This document shows positions 1-9,667 of a stretch of 64,000 nucleotides of DNA, piece by piece. The notes beneath the pieces are model-generated. The model made no database searches and had not been told where the DNA came from. It was given only the letters and a program-made list of their open reading frames with translations. Source of the DNA: Azoarcus sp. Aa7. GTDB taxonomy: Bacteria > Pseudomonadota > Gammaproteobacteria > Burkholderiales > Rhodocyclaceae. A program made the position numbers and the translations under genes. The stretch's first letter is position 1. Each line of letters begins with the position of its first letter. Location of the stretch: positions 1 to 64,000 of the forward strand of contig NZ_QVLR01000060.1 in assembly GCF_014822185.1 (NCBI RefSeq), given 5' to 3'.

Positions 1-303
1 CGAGCATCGAAACCGGGAACCGATCCGTTGGACTACACTGAAGGGTAGTCACTGCAATGACGCGTGGCTAAAGTCCCTGGGTAAAATTCAACGCGCACGG
101 CTGGGTAATTTTGGATGCGCGCCGACAGTCGAGCACATTCGTTCTGTTCCTGCTCGTGGTGAGCCGCCGCTACAGGGCACGCTGGGAAAGGGCGGCGAGG
201 ACGGTATCGGACGCCCTCGACGACGTGGACGCAAGCCAGCGCCGAGGCGATGCTGCCGACAATGGTGGGAAGCCTCGGCTGCGGCGTGTGTCGTGAGAGC
301 GGA
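1..303. other. No gene recognised at left edge
   Basis: Short open frames exist on both strands, but none has a credible ribosome binding site or resembles a family I recognise. The stretch may hold the end of a gene outside the window or decayed sequence. It leads directly into the DUF4926 gene. Confidence 0.4.
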
Positions 304-546
304 ATGAAGATACTCGATACCGTCGCGCTGCTTGACGATGCGATGGGATGGTCGATGGACAACAAGGACGTGCAGTTATTCCGGGGCCAGGTCGGAACTG
401 TGGTCGAGGACGCGGACGCCCATCATGTGCTCGTCGAGTTTGTGACAGAGGACGGCGCGACATACGCGCTGGCGTCAGTCCCGTGCTCGAATCTCCTTCG
501 ACTCCACCGGGGCAGTACCGTACTCGCGCCCGAACAGTCCCGTTGA
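304..546 (+). CDS. DUF4926 domain protein
   Basis: An 80-residue protein resembling the DUF4926 family, small single-domain beta-rich proteins of unknown function. The family-like pattern is clear: an N-terminal MKILDTVALLDD, a central RGQVGTVVE, then VEFVTEDG and a C-terminal LLRLHRG. The ATG at 304 is preferred over an in-frame ATG at 250, because the DUF4926 homology begins at MKILDTVALL and the 18 extra residues look like noise. The upstream purine stretch (gagagcgg) is only a modest ribosome binding site. DUF4926 genes often lie in accessory regions beside toxin-like genes, and the surrounding gene-poor DNA fits that. No partner gene is visible. Function unknown. Confidence 0.6.
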   Translation: MKILDTVALLDDAMGWSMDNKDVQLFRGQVGTVVEDADAHHVLVEFVTEDGATYALASVPCSNLLRLHRGSTVLAPEQSR

Positions 547-833
547 GCTTCTCGGGGCACAGGGCTGAACTGGGCGGGGCGGAGGGCTTCTGTCCATAGG
601 TCTGTTGCGGACCCCAGCTTTTCGTCAGAACTTAGGTACTTTCGAGCGGTCCCCTGCCGTTCCGCGCTGGAGTTCCATGACTCCACGCAGCTTTGCTTCC
701 GGCAAGTGCGGGGGCGAGGGTAGCCCGAGCACGGTTCCAGCTGGCCGAGACGTCTGATGTCCCCAGGCGCATCGGATTCGCGAGACAATTTTCGAAGAGG
801 AAGTACAGATTTACCGTGGGCACGGAGGCGCCA

Positions 834-1088
834 ATGAAGACCGCAATCGGCAAGACTCAAGCTCCTGGTCGGCAGTTCAACCCGACCCCCGTCCCAGGCC
901 GGAACGAAGGAGTTCAGCCTGACAAGGACAGTCAGCCGGTGTGCCGGGGCAACGTGGGAGTGGAGCGTATTCCGCAGGGGCTCGAACAAGAGCGACTGCA
1001 GCAGGGGGCGAACGATAAGTTGTGTGCGGCGCTGAATCGCTTCCACGACGAGCATGGTTCGTTTGCAGCCGAATATTCGAATCTATGA
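834..1088 (+). CDS. Small protein, possible degraded CcdA-like antitoxin
   Basis: An 84-residue frame whose ATG lies seven bases after a good GGAGG, which is the main reason to list it. The C-terminal LNRFHDEHGSFAAEYSNL resembles the end of CcdA-family antitoxins, which finish with a similar tyrosine/asparagine, acidic, His-Gly pattern. The N-terminal two thirds lack the ribbon-helix-helix pattern of CcdA, so the DNA-binding half is missing or scrambled. No CcdB-like toxin follows. It may be a remnant of a toxin-antitoxin pair or an unrelated small protein. Confidence 0.3.
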   Translation: MKTAIGKTQAPGRQFNPTPVPGRNEGVQPDKDSQPVCRGNVGVERIPQGLEQERLQQGANDKLCAALNRFHDEHGSFAAEYSNL

Positions 1089-1911
1089 GTCGGTCAGGTC
1101 CGTCACGGCGGGCGGAATCGGGAGCACGTCCGTGGCGAGGCTCCCCGTCCTGTTCGAAGGACAAACGGTCGGCCGGTAATGGCTCCGTAGTAGTCGAGTT
1201 TGTTCTGGGGTTTTTTCCTGCGGTCGGCGTTGGGCGCTCGCGCGCGACGGGTCCGCTCCCTGAGCGTCTGGCGGTGTGGTAGAAGTTGCCGGCGCTCACC
1301 TTCAGGTTCGCCTGACCAGTGGTCCGCTTCTACGTTCACCGAGGGAGGGTGAAACTGTGACCAGGTCCATCGGCCTTCGGCTCATGCGCGACGTGAGATA
1401 GACTGCCCGGTTCGCGGCCCCGGGGTGGGCGTCGCTGCGATGTCCCTCTCCGGCGGGCGTTGCGCGAACAGCTTGGTGGGTGATTGCGATGTGATTGGCG
1501 GTCCGGCTCGCGTGGGGCCGGAGACCTCCCAAGGTGACCTTCCGGAGTGCCGTTTCGTGCCGCCGGGAACCGAAAACGGCGAAAAGTCGTGTCGTTTCAC
1601 GGAAACTTTTTTGGCCACGAATTGCTTTATTTCGTGCCGGTTGGCCAAGTTATGGTTTTCGAGGGTTCCCCGGCGTGGGCGAAATCGGGTTCCCAAGGCA
1701 GTTTCAGGCCCGCCGGTGGTCACGAGTTCGATAGCTCTTGGCCACTTTATGCTTTATTCCGGGACAGGAAATGCTTAACGGCACATCTGGCCTTTTTCAC
1801 GTCTGCCCGACACGCCACCCATGTCTTCGAGGGCGCGCATGCGAAATGAGTGCTTGACCCGCCACAGGTCCGTACCCCCATGACGCTACTCGGCCAGACT
1901 CACCTCAATCG
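1089..1911. other. Gene-poor stretch of about 820 bases
   Basis: Several overlapping frames of 70-117 codons exist on both strands, but none resembles a known family or has convincing translation signals. Base composition around 1550-1850 is less GC-rich than the flanking genes, with T- and A-runs such as the one near 1607. The stretch looks like decayed accessory DNA between the small-gene area and the NUDIX gene. No terminal inverted repeats or tRNA were seen. Confidence 0.4.
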
Positions 1912-2439
1912 ATGCGAATCGTCATGACAGCCGCTCAGCTTTCCTGCGGTTTGCTGGTGATCAACGAGCGTGGCGAGCTGCTGGTCGGGCATTCGACCGG
2001 AAGCCGGCATTGGGACCTGCCCAAGGGGCTCATCGACGCGGGGGAAGGGCCGATGACTTGCGCGCTGAGGGAGGCGCAGGAGGAGTTCGGGCTCGTGTTC
2101 GATGCGGACCGGCTCACGGACCTGGGCCGGCATGCGTACTATCGTGGCAAGGATCTGCATCTCTTCGTGGTCCGCTCTTCGTCGGAAGAGACGCGCTCCG
2201 ATCGGTGCCGCTGCACCAGTTACTTCGATCACTATGTAACGGGTCGGCGGGTGCCCGAGGTGGATGGTTTCGCGTGGGCCGACGATGCGCAGTTGGCCAC
2301 CATGCTGGCGTGGAGCATGCGGAGTTTGCTTCTGGACAAGGGCTTGCTCGCCCATGCCAGATCGGTGGGAACGATCGGCCCGGCCACAGGCCGGGCGCTT
2401 GCCGGGGACGGGATTCGGGATCCGGACCGGACGGAGTGA
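1912..2439 (+). CDS. NUDIX hydrolase
   Basis: A 175-residue NUDIX hydrolase. The Nudix box GX5EX7REUXEEXGU is complete: G-LIDAG-E-GPMTCAL-REAQEEFG, at about residues 43-65, supplying the Mg-binding glutamates. Family members cleave nucleoside diphosphates linked to another moiety; the substrate cannot be read from sequence. A preceding WDLPKG is the usual entry into the box. An alternative in-frame ATG lies four codons in (1921-1924 region), and neither has a strong ribosome binding site. The gene converges on the sbcC gene, whose stop is 46 bases away. The last 30 residues are low in predicted structure. Confidence 0.85.
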   Translation: MRIVMTAAQLSCGLLVINERGELLVGHSTGSRHWDLPKGLIDAGEGPMTCALREAQEEFGLVFDADRLTDLGRHAYYRGKDLHLFVVRSSSEETRSDRCRCTSYFDHYVTGRRVPEVDGFAWADDAQLATMLAWSMRSLLLDKGLLAHARSVGTIGPATGRALAGDGIRDPDRTE

Positions 2440-2485
2440 GGCGTCCTGCTCGGGGCTGCGAGGCGCTCCACGGGAACCACCACGC

Positions 2486-5400
2486 TCAGGCGCATCCCCG
2501 GATCTGAACATGGCTTCCGGCTGCTCCGAGGCTGACTTCGATGCCGGCGTCGATCTGCCGTTTCAGTTCATCGACGTGGGAAATGATGCCGACCATGCGG
2601 CCTTTCTGCTGCAGGTCGATGAGCGCCTTCATCGCCATGTCGAGCGACTCCGGATCGAGGCTGCCGAAGCCTTCGTCGATGAACAGGGTGTCGAGCTGGA
2701 TGCCGCCGGCGTAGGACTGGACGACGTCGGACAGTCCTAGCGCGAGCGACAGCGAGGCCATGAAGCCTTCGCCGCCCGAGAGGGTATTGGCGGGGCGGGC
2801 GCGCCCGGTGTAGTCGTCGAACACTTCCAGATCGAGGCCGGAGGCCTTGCGCGCGTCGGCGACGTCCATGCGGCGCTGGAGGGTGTAGCGGCCGCGGCTC
2901 ATGGCCTTGAGGCGCAGGGATGCCTGGCCGAGCACGTCGTCGAGGAGCGCGGCGAGGACGAAGCGCTGGAAGGTGAGCTTGCGGCTGTTGTCGCCGTTGG
3001 CGATGGCCGCGAGGTGGCCCATCACGCGGTAGCGGTCTTCGATGTCGCCCAGTTCGCGGCGGATGTCGGCGAGCGTGTCGAGCGTCTTGCGTTCGTGGGC
3101 GATCTTCTCCTTGAGGGTGTTTTGCACGGCGACAAGCGATTCGACGCGTTCGCGCGTCGCGCTCTGGGCGGCCTTCAGCGCGGGCAGATCGGGTGCAGTC
3201 TTGTCCGCAGTGCTGCCTTCGGCGCGTGCCACGCGTTCCTTCGCGGCGGCGAGCGCTTCGTCGTGGGCCTGCAGGCGGGTGCGCAAGGCGGCGACTGCGT
3301 CGGCGGACCGGCGAGCCTGCAGGAAATCGTCTTCGGCGGCGAAACCGTGCTCGGCCAAAATCCGGATGAGCGTTTCGTGCGCCTCGGTGCTGCGGTGCTC
3401 GGCCGCTGCGAGGGATTCGCGCAGGGTGGCGAGGGTGGCCCGGGCGGCGGCGTCGGCGGCATGGGCTTGTCGATGCGCGTCCTGTGCGCTTTTCAGCTGT
3501 TCGAGGAGTTGGTCGCAGCGCGCTTTCGCGGCGCGGATCGCTTTTTCGAGCGCATCGTCTTCGCGAAGGTCTGCGGGGACTTGGGCGGACCGCTCGGCGA
3601 CGCGGGATGCCGCCGTGGCGGCCTGGAGTCCGGCTTCCTCGCTCTTTCCGCGCGCGAGCTCCACGGCCTGCGTCGTGGCGGCGAGATCCCGATCGCAGGT
3701 TTCGATCCCGGTTTTTGCCTGGTTCAAGGCCGTCGCGGCCTGCCTGGCGGCGGCGAGTTCCCGTTCGAGCGTCTGCAGGGCCTGTTGTGCCGCCGCCGGA
3801 TCGGGTACTTCAGCAGGCAGGCCGGACAGTAGGGTCGCGACGGTCGATTCGTCGGCGGCGACCCGGTTGGCGGCTTCGTGATGGGTGGTGCGGGCCAGAT
3901 CCAGCGTGCCCTCGGCTTTCTGCTGCGCGGCTGCGGCGGCGCGTAGCTCCGCTTCGGTCGGAACGGCCTCGCCGCTCGCGGCGGGGTGGGGATGCTCGAG
4001 GCCGCCGCAGACGGGGCAGGGCTGGCCGTCCGCAAGATGGTGCGCGAGCACGGCGGCCTGCCCTTCGCGCCAGCGCGCTTCGAGGGCTTCCTTGTGTTCG
4101 AGCGCACGCTGGCGTGCCGTCTGCGCCGCTTCGAAGGCCCGCTTGCGGTTCCCGGCTTCGGTCTGGTTCGTGGCGAGCGTGGCCTTTGCGGTAGCCAGCC
4201 TGGTGAGCGCGGTGACGCGCTGGGTTTGCTGCTCGATCTGCACCTGCAGGGCATCGCAGCGGTTGGCGAGGGGAGCGTGGACTTCGATGGCCTGCTGCAG
4301 CGCCCTGCGGTTGGTGGTCAGGCTGTCGTGCTGCTTCTGCAGTGCCGCGAGTGTCTGGAGGGCCGAGCAGGCAGCAGCGTCGGCCGCGGCGTGCTCGCGC
4401 TGCGCGACTTTCAAGCCCAGCACGGTCTCGCGCAGGCCTTCGAGGCGCGCATGTTCGCGTGCCGCGGCATCGCGCTCGGCTGCGCGGGCGGTTTCCGTAT
4501 TCAGCACGGTTTCGGCCGCGGACAGTGCCGCCGTGGCGGTTTCCGCCCCGGTTGCGGCCGTCGCTGTCTGCCCGGCAAGCTGCTGCTGGTGCCGGCGGGC
4601 CTCAGTGAAACCCACGTGGGTGGGGATGACGTTCTGCGCGCGCGTGGCGTCGTCCAGCTCGCGTCGTTGCGCATCCGCGAGTGCCGCTCCGGCCGTCAGT
4701 TTCTCCAGGGCCTGCTTCGCCAGGTCGACTTCCTTGAACCGGGCGGCCAGCGCTTCGCCTGCGACGAGCGCCGCAGAAGCCGCGGCGTCGTCGCTGCGGC
4801 TCTGCTTTTCCTGTATGGCGAGGTCGGCAAGGCGGGCTTCGGATTCGCTCACGCGCGCGGCCAGTTCGTCTCCGGATGGCGCGCCGGCCTGCTCCAGCAG
4901 CGTCGTGCGCCGCGCCCTGGCTGCGTCCGCCTGTTGTTCGAGCTGGCGCGCGGAGCCGTTGAGGCGTTCCTGCAGGCGCTTGTAGGTCTCGGTCGAGAAC
5001 AGCGCCTCGAGGATCTTCTCGCGATCCCTGGAGTCGGCGGTCAGGAGCTTTCGGAACTGCCCCTGGGGCAGCATGATCACCTGACGGAACTGGTCGGCCT
5101 CGAAGCCGAGGAGCGCGACGATGCGCTCGGTGACTTCGGTGGTCTTGCTCACCAGCGGCGTCCACTCGCCCGTGCCGGCGGTGTCCTGGACGTGAAGCTC
5201 GGCCTTCGCCGGCGTTTTGACGAGTTCCTTTTTGCCGCGCAGGGCGGTGCGTTCCTGTTCGGGTGAGCGGCGGATGCGGTAGCGCGAGCCGCCGAGTTCG
5301 AACTCGAACTCGACTTCCGTCAGGACGCTGTCCGGGGCGTGGTGGCTGCGCATCTCCTTCGCCGAGCGCTCGCTGCCCGAGGTTTCGCCATAGAGCGCGT

Positions 5401-5548
5401 AGCAGATGCCGTCGAGGAGCGAGGTCTTGCCCGCGCCGGTTGGACCGTGGATGAGGAAGAGGGCGTCGGACGGCAGTGCGCCGAAGTCGATTTCCTCGCG
5501 GCCGGCGAAGGGGCCGAAGGCTTGCAGGGCGAGACGGCAGGGTTTCAT
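2486..5548 (-). CDS. sbcC: Exonuclease subunit SbcC (SMC-like ATPase)
   Basis: A 1020-residue Rad50/SbcC-type ATPase that works with SbcD to open and cut DNA hairpins and protein-blocked ends. The N-terminal Walker A is GPTGAGKTSLLDG (about residues 35-47). Long alanine/glutamate-rich coiled coils surround a central zinc hook, CPVCGG, near the midpoint. The C-terminal half carries the ABC signature NTLSGGEGFMASLSLALGL and Walker B DTLFIDEGFGSLD. Length fits the family (about 1000-1200). The start codon overlaps the sbcD stop as ATGA, so the two are translationally coupled as an sbcDC operon. The protein is cytoplasmic and associated with the nucleoid. Confidence 0.95.
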   Translation of the reverse strand: MKPCRLALQAFGPFAGREEIDFGALPSDALFLIHGPTGAGKTSLLDGICYALYGETSGSERSAKEMRSHHAPDSVLTEVEFEFELGGSRYRIRRSPEQERTALRGKKELVKTPAKAELHVQDTAGTGEWTPLVSKTTEVTERIVALLGFEADQFRQVIMLPQGQFRKLLTADSRDREKILEALFSTETYKRLQERLNGSARQLEQQADAARARRTTLLEQAGAPSGDELAARVSESEARLADLAIQEKQSRSDDAAASAALVAGEALAARFKEVDLAKQALEKLTAGAALADAQRRELDDATRAQNVIPTHVGFTEARRHQQQLAGQTATAATGAETATAALSAAETVLNTETARAAERDAAAREHARLEGLRETVLGLKVAQREHAAADAAACSALQTLAALQKQHDSLTTNRRALQQAIEVHAPLANRCDALQVQIEQQTQRVTALTRLATAKATLATNQTEAGNRKRAFEAAQTARQRALEHKEALEARWREGQAAVLAHHLADGQPCPVCGGLEHPHPAASGEAVPTEAELRAAAAAQQKAEGTLDLARTTHHEAANRVAADESTVATLLSGLPAEVPDPAAAQQALQTLERELAAARQAATALNQAKTGIETCDRDLAATTQAVELARGKSEEAGLQAATAASRVAERSAQVPADLREDDALEKAIRAAKARCDQLLEQLKSAQDAHRQAHAADAAARATLATLRESLAAAEHRSTEAHETLIRILAEHGFAAEDDFLQARRSADAVAALRTRLQAHDEALAAAKERVARAEGSTADKTAPDLPALKAAQSATRERVESLVAVQNTLKEKIAHERKTLDTLADIRRELGDIEDRYRVMGHLAAIANGDNSRKLTFQRFVLAALLDDVLGQASLRLKAMSRGRYTLQRRMDVADARKASGLDLEVFDDYTGRARPANTLSGGEGFMASLSLALGLSDVVQSYAGGIQLDTLFIDEGFGSLDPESLDMAMKALIDLQQKGRMVGIISHVDELKRQIDAGIEVSLGAAGSHVQIRGCA

Positions 5549-6771
5549 TGCGCGGCCTCCCGGTCGGCCCGGGCGAGGGCGGCGATCTCGGCATGCAGGA
5601 GTTGCGCGGCGGGATCATCCAGCTCGGCGCCGGTCATCTCGCGATAGAAGCTGGCGAAGAGATCCTGCGTCGCGACCTTGCGGTGATCCGTGCCGGCGTC
5701 GAGACCCGCTCCGCTGCCGGACAATTGCGGGCGTTCGATGGAGAGCGCGTTGGGGTAGGCCGCGCGCAGCTTGCTCATCGCGTCGAGGATCGCGCCGGTG
5801 TCGGAAATGCGCGCGAGCACGTAGTCGTCGCGCTGCGGGTCGTCGGCCGCCCTGCGCACGATGTCCTCCAGCGGGCCTTCGAGGATGCGCAGGTCGCGGC
5901 GCGGGGTGAGCGGCATGCGGCGGATTGCGGTGCCGCCGCGGCCGTCGATCTCGACCAGCGAGACGCTCTTGGCGTGCCCGGCTTCGGCGAAGGAATACTT
6001 CATCAGCGAGCCGGCGTAGTCGAGGCGGCCGCTTTCCAGTGCCTGCGGGCGATGCAGGTGGCCCAGGGCGACGAAATCGAAGCCGTCGAAGACGTCGCTG
6101 CCCACCGCGCCGGTGCCACCGACCGAGAGGGGACGTTCCGACTCCGAGGCCGTGCCGCCGATCACGAAGGCGTGGGCGAGGACCACCGAGCGCCGCGAGC
6201 GGTCATGGCCTTCGCGCACCCGGTTCAGTTGTGCCTTGAGGCCGGCGTGATGGTCCGCGATGGTGTCCTCGGCCAGACAGTGCCGCAGCATGGAAGGTTC
6301 GGCGTAGGGCAGGGGATAGAACGCGACTTCGCCGTCGGCGTCGCGCAGGATCACCGGCGTGATGTCGGCCGTGACGGTGCCGCGCACGGTCAGCCCCGCC
6401 TCGGACAGGAGGCGGGCACCGAAGCCGAGGCGGTCGGGGCTGTCGTGGTTGCCGGCGATCAGGATGACCGGTACGCGCTCGCCGATCACGATGCGGGTGA
6501 GGGTGTCGTCGAGCAGGCGCACGGCCTCGGCCGGCGGGACGGAGCGGTCGTAAACGTCCCCGGCGACGAGCACGGCGTCGGGCTTTTCCGCGTGGATCAG
6601 GGCGACGAGCTCATCGAGGACCTGGGCCTGGTCTTCGAGCAGCGACACGCCGTGATAGACGCGGCCGAGGTGCCAGTCGGCGGTATGGAGGATTCTCAAT
6701 GCGTTGGTCTCGACAGGATGTGGAGTGCCACTCGGCCACCGGGGCGCGGCAGGGGCTGAAATATCGCTCAT
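5545..6771 (-). CDS. sbcD: Exonuclease subunit SbcD (Mre11-like)
   Basis: A 408-residue metallophosphoesterase nuclease, partner of SbcC in the Mre11-Rad50-type complex. Metal-binding motifs appear in order: TADWHLGR, VAGDVYD, IAGNHDSPDRL and further on ALGHLHRPQ. The N-terminus carries about 28 residues ahead of the usual start of homology (ALRILHTADWH). An ATG at 6771 and a GTG at 6789 are both possible; I chose the ATG. The gene is first in a two-gene unit with sbcC, overlapping by four bases. The eutC stop lies 90 bases upstream, on the same strand. Confidence 0.93.
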   Translation of the reverse strand: MSDISAPAAPRWPSGTPHPVETNALRILHTADWHLGRVYHGVSLLEDQAQVLDELVALIHAEKPDAVLVAGDVYDRSVPPAEAVRLLDDTLTRIVIGERVPVILIAGNHDSPDRLGFGARLLSEAGLTVRGTVTADITPVILRDADGEVAFYPLPYAEPSMLRHCLAEDTIADHHAGLKAQLNRVREGHDRSRRSVVLAHAFVIGGTASESERPLSVGGTGAVGSDVFDGFDFVALGHLHRPQALESGRLDYAGSLMKYSFAEAGHAKSVSLVEIDGRGGTAIRRMPLTPRRDLRILEGPLEDIVRRAADDPQRDDYVLARISDTGAILDAMSKLRAAYPNALSIERPQLSGSGAGLDAGTDHRKVATQDLFASFYREMTGAELDDPAAQLLHAEIAALARADREAAQ

Positions 6772-6860
6772 CGCGGCCCGTCTGGCCACTCATCTGCGTG
6801 CAGGCGGAGTACGTTGGGCAATACGTGGGCCGCTTTACTGTGCGGCGATCCACGCGCCGG

Positions 6861-7679
6861 TTACGGCAGTGAGTCGAGCAGGAAGTTCGTCGCCGGCGCG
6901 GCGAGGCGTTCATGGGGCGCTTGCGTGTCGTCCTTGAGGGACACCCCGGACAACTGCCTGCTGCGTGCCTCGTTCATCAGCCAGAGCAGCTTGTCGGCGG
7001 CGAGGTCGATATCGAGTCCTTCGCGCCGGATGTTGGAGATGCAGTTGCGCTGCGCGTCCGTCGTGCCGATACGGGGCTGCCAGGTGAGGTAGATGCCCAA
7101 GCTGTCGGGGGAGCTGAGGCCGGGGCGTTCGCCGATGAGGATGGCGACCATGCGCGCGTGCAGCGTGACGGCGATGTCGTCGCCGAGGGCGACGCGGGAT
7201 TGTTCGGCGACCACGAGCGGGGCCAGCTTCCACGCCGAGGCTGGCAGGCGGGGCAGCATGGCGTCGAGGAAGGGCAGGGCGTTTTGTTCGATGGCGAAGG
7301 CGGAGAGGCCGTCGGCGAGCACGATGGCGACGTCGAAGGGGGCGTCGTCCGCGGCCTTGAGTGCGGCGAGCGCTGTCCGCGAGGTTTCGTCCAGGCGTCG
7401 CCCGAGGTCGGGGCGCTGCAGGTAGGTCTTGCGATCGGGGGCGGCGCTGCGAACCGTGGCGACGGTGTGGCCGCGTTGCGCGAGCGCCGTGCGCAGGACG
7501 TCGGTCGCGAGGGAGTGATGGACGGCGTCGCGCGCGCGGGCGTGGGCGAGCTGGAAGGCGAGCTGGGCCTCGGTCGGGACGCTGGTGCCGGCGCGTCCGA
7601 GCGCGATGCGGGCAGGGGTGAAGCGGCGGAGTTTTGCCCAGGCGTCGGGGATAACGGGCGTGTCGGCGGGGTCGTCCAT
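6861..7679 (-). CDS. eutC: Ethanolamine ammonia-lyase light chain EutC
   Basis: A 272-residue small subunit of adenosylcobalamin-dependent ethanolamine ammonia-lyase, which converts ethanolamine to acetaldehyde and ammonia. Family-typical blocks are visible: FTPARIALGRAG near the N-terminus, then PDRKTYLQRPDLGRRLD, IVLADGLSAFAIE, a GERPGLSSPDSLGIYLTW stretch and RNCISNIRREGL. The start chosen is the ATG at 7679, eight bases after GAGG; a GTG at 7682 directly precedes it. It follows eutB by ten bases. No eutA reactivase, permease or microcompartment shell gene is nearby, as is common in non-enteric proteobacteria. Confidence 0.95.
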   Translation of the reverse strand: MDDPADTPVIPDAWAKLRRFTPARIALGRAGTSVPTEAQLAFQLAHARARDAVHHSLATDVLRTALAQRGHTVATVRSAAPDRKTYLQRPDLGRRLDETSRTALAALKAADDAPFDVAIVLADGLSAFAIEQNALPFLDAMLPRLPASAWKLAPLVVAEQSRVALGDDIAVTLHARMVAILIGERPGLSSPDSLGIYLTWQPRIGTTDAQRNCISNIRREGLDIDLAADKLLWLMNEARSRQLSGVSLKDDTQAPHERLAAPATNFLLDSLP

Positions 7680-7689
7680 CACGGTATCC

Positions 7690-9081
7690 TCAGTCGAGCT
7701 TCGCGAGCGCGTGGCGGAAGGGGGCGGGCAGGTCCTGCGCGAGCGCCAGCGCTTCGCCCGGCGCGAAGATGCCGATATCGCGCAGCCAGGCTTCGAACTC
7801 GGGCGCGGGGCGCAGGCCGAGGACCTGGCGGATGTACAGGGCGTCGTGGAAGGACGTGGACTGGTAGTTGAGCATGACGTCGTCCGAGCCGGGCACGCCC
7901 ATCACGTAATTGACCCCAGCGGCGGCGAGGAGCGTCAGGAGCGCGTCCATGTCGTCCTGATCGGCTTCCGCGTGGTTGGTGTAGCACACGTCGCAGCCCA
8001 TCGGCACGCCCAGCAGCTTGCCGCAGAAGTGGTCTTCGAGGCCGGCGCGGGTGATCTGCTTGCCGTCGTACAGGTATTCCGGACCGATGAAGCCGACGAC
8101 GGTGTTCACCAGCAGCGGCTTGAACTTGCGCGCGACGGCGTAGGCGCGCGCCTCGCAGGTCTGCTGATCGACGCCGTGATGGGCGTTGGCCGACAGGGCG
8201 CTGCCCTGGCCGGTTTCGAAGTACATGACGTGGTCGCCGACGGTGCCGCGCCGCAGCGACAGGGCCGCGTCACGCGCTTCGGCGAGCACGGCGAGATTGA
8301 CGCCGAAGCCGGCGTTTGCGGATTCGGTGCCGGCAATCGACTGGAATACCAGATCGACCGGGGCGCTGCGGCCGATGGCCTCGATGGTGGTCGTGACGTG
8401 GGTGAGGACGCAGGCCTGGGTCGGGATGCGGTACTTGGCGATGACGGCATCGAGCATGCGCAGCAGCGTCGTGACGGTGTGCACGTTGTCGCTGGCGGGA
8501 TTGACGCCGATGACCGCGTCGCCGCAGCCGTACATCAGGCCGTCGACGATGCTGGCGGCGACCCCGGCGGGGTCGTCCGTCGGGTGGTTGGGCTGCAGGC
8601 GGGTGGCCATGTGGCCGGCGAGGCCGATGGTGTTGCGGAAGGCTGTCACGACGCGGCATTTCTTCGCGACGAGGATCAGGTCCTGCACGCGCATGATCTT
8701 GCTGACGGCGGCCGCCATCTCGGGCGTGAGGCCCGGCGCGAGGGCAGCGAGCGTGGGCTCGTCGGCGGCTTCGGACAGCAGCCAGTTGCGGAAATCCCCG
8801 ACGGTGAGGTGGCTGACCGGTGCGAAGGCGGTGTTGTCGTGCTCGTCGATGATGAGGCGGGTGACTTCGTCCTCTTCGTAGGGGATCGGCACCTCGTCGA
8901 GGAAGGTCGCCAGCGGCAGTTCGGCGAGCGCCATCCGGGCGGCGACGCGCTCTTCGTCGCTGCCTGCGGCGATGCCGGCGAGGTGGTCGCCCGAACGTGC
9001 CGGCGTGGCCTTGGCGAGCAGGCTCTTCAGGTCGGCGAACCGGTAGCGGGTTCCATCCACGGTGTGTGCGTAGCGGGGCAT
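7690..9081 (-). CDS. eutB: Ethanolamine ammonia-lyase heavy chain EutB
   Basis: A 463-residue large subunit of ethanolamine ammonia-lyase, carrying the TIM-barrel active site. Typical motifs include GDFRNWLLS, MYGCGDAVIGVNP, THVTTTIEAI, FQSIAGTESAN, MYFETGQGSALSANAHHG and GCDVCYTNHAEADQDDMD. Length fits the family (about 450-465). The start at 9081 (MPRYAHTVDG) is preferred over an ATG 20 codons upstream because homology starts there. It is the first gene of eutBC. The acetaldehyde formed would need an aldehyde dehydrogenase encoded elsewhere. Confidence 0.95.
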   Translation of the reverse strand: MPRYAHTVDGTRYRFADLKSLLAKATPARSGDHLAGIAAGSDEERVAARMALAELPLATFLDEVPIPYEEDEVTRLIIDEHDNTAFAPVSHLTVGDFRNWLLSEAADEPTLAALAPGLTPEMAAAVSKIMRVQDLILVAKKCRVVTAFRNTIGLAGHMATRLQPNHPTDDPAGVAASIVDGLMYGCGDAVIGVNPASDNVHTVTTLLRMLDAVIAKYRIPTQACVLTHVTTTIEAIGRSAPVDLVFQSIAGTESANAGFGVNLAVLAEARDAALSLRRGTVGDHVMYFETGQGSALSANAHHGVDQQTCEARAYAVARKFKPLLVNTVVGFIGPEYLYDGKQITRAGLEDHFCGKLLGVPMGCDVCYTNHAEADQDDMDALLTLLAAAGVNYVMGVPGSDDVMLNYQSTSFHDALYIRQVLGLRPAPEFEAWLRDIGIFAPGEALALAQDLPAPFRHALAKLD

Positions 9082-9364
9082 GGTCTCCGGTTCCGATGGC
9101 GAATGCGGGAGGTTCGTAGCGCGCGTCCGGACCCGCATCAATGGCCCGGGTGCGGGGGCAGCATGTATGGATTGTAGTCAACGCCGGGTTTCAGTCCGTT
9201 TGCGGAGCGGCTTTCCCGCTCGGGCGCTGCCGGCACCTCCGGATTTTCTGTCCTATCATGCATTTGGGGCGTTTGCCTCATGGCGATTGACTATCCGCCG
9301 GTGCCGGCGGACGAGCTGCCCGGTCAATGGCATCGACGAAAGCTTCCCGTGTACGGAGGGTGTC

Positions 9365-9667
9365 ATGCGCAAATCCCTTGCAGTTGCACTCCTGGCCGTT
9401 CTCTTCGCGGCGCACCCGGCCGCAGCGCAGCAGCGTCCCGGCCTGGCCGGAGAGGGTAAGGGGGACCGCCCGGGGCTGGCCACGGGTTCTGCCGCCGGCG
9501 ATGACGGGGACCGGCAGGTGCCGGGAATGAGCCGCAGCGGTGAGTCGTCCGGGGACGTCACCGCGCTGCGCCGCGAGAACGCGGTGCTGAAGCGCAAGGT
9601 GGACGTCCTCGAGAAGCAGGTCGAGCTGTTGAGACAGCGCGTGAGATCGCTGGAGGGCGGGCAATGA
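9365..9667 (+). CDS. Small secreted coiled-coil protein
   Basis: A 100-residue protein with a clear Sec signal peptide: MRKS, then a hydrophobic core and an AHPAAAQQ cleavage region (about residues 1-21). A glycine/aspartate-rich linker follows, and the C-terminal 35 residues form a leucine-heptad coiled coil (VTALRRENAVLKRKVDVLEK and onward). It should be periplasmic and may oligomerise. Its stop overlaps the next start as ATGA, so it is coupled to the membrane protein that follows. A GGAGG lies near 9357. I do not recognise the family. Confidence 0.7.
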   Translation: MRKSLAVALLAVLFAAHPAAAQQRPGLAGEGKGDRPGLATGSAAGDDGDRQVPGMSRSGESSGDVTALRRENAVLKRKVDVLEKQVELLRQRVRSLEGGQ

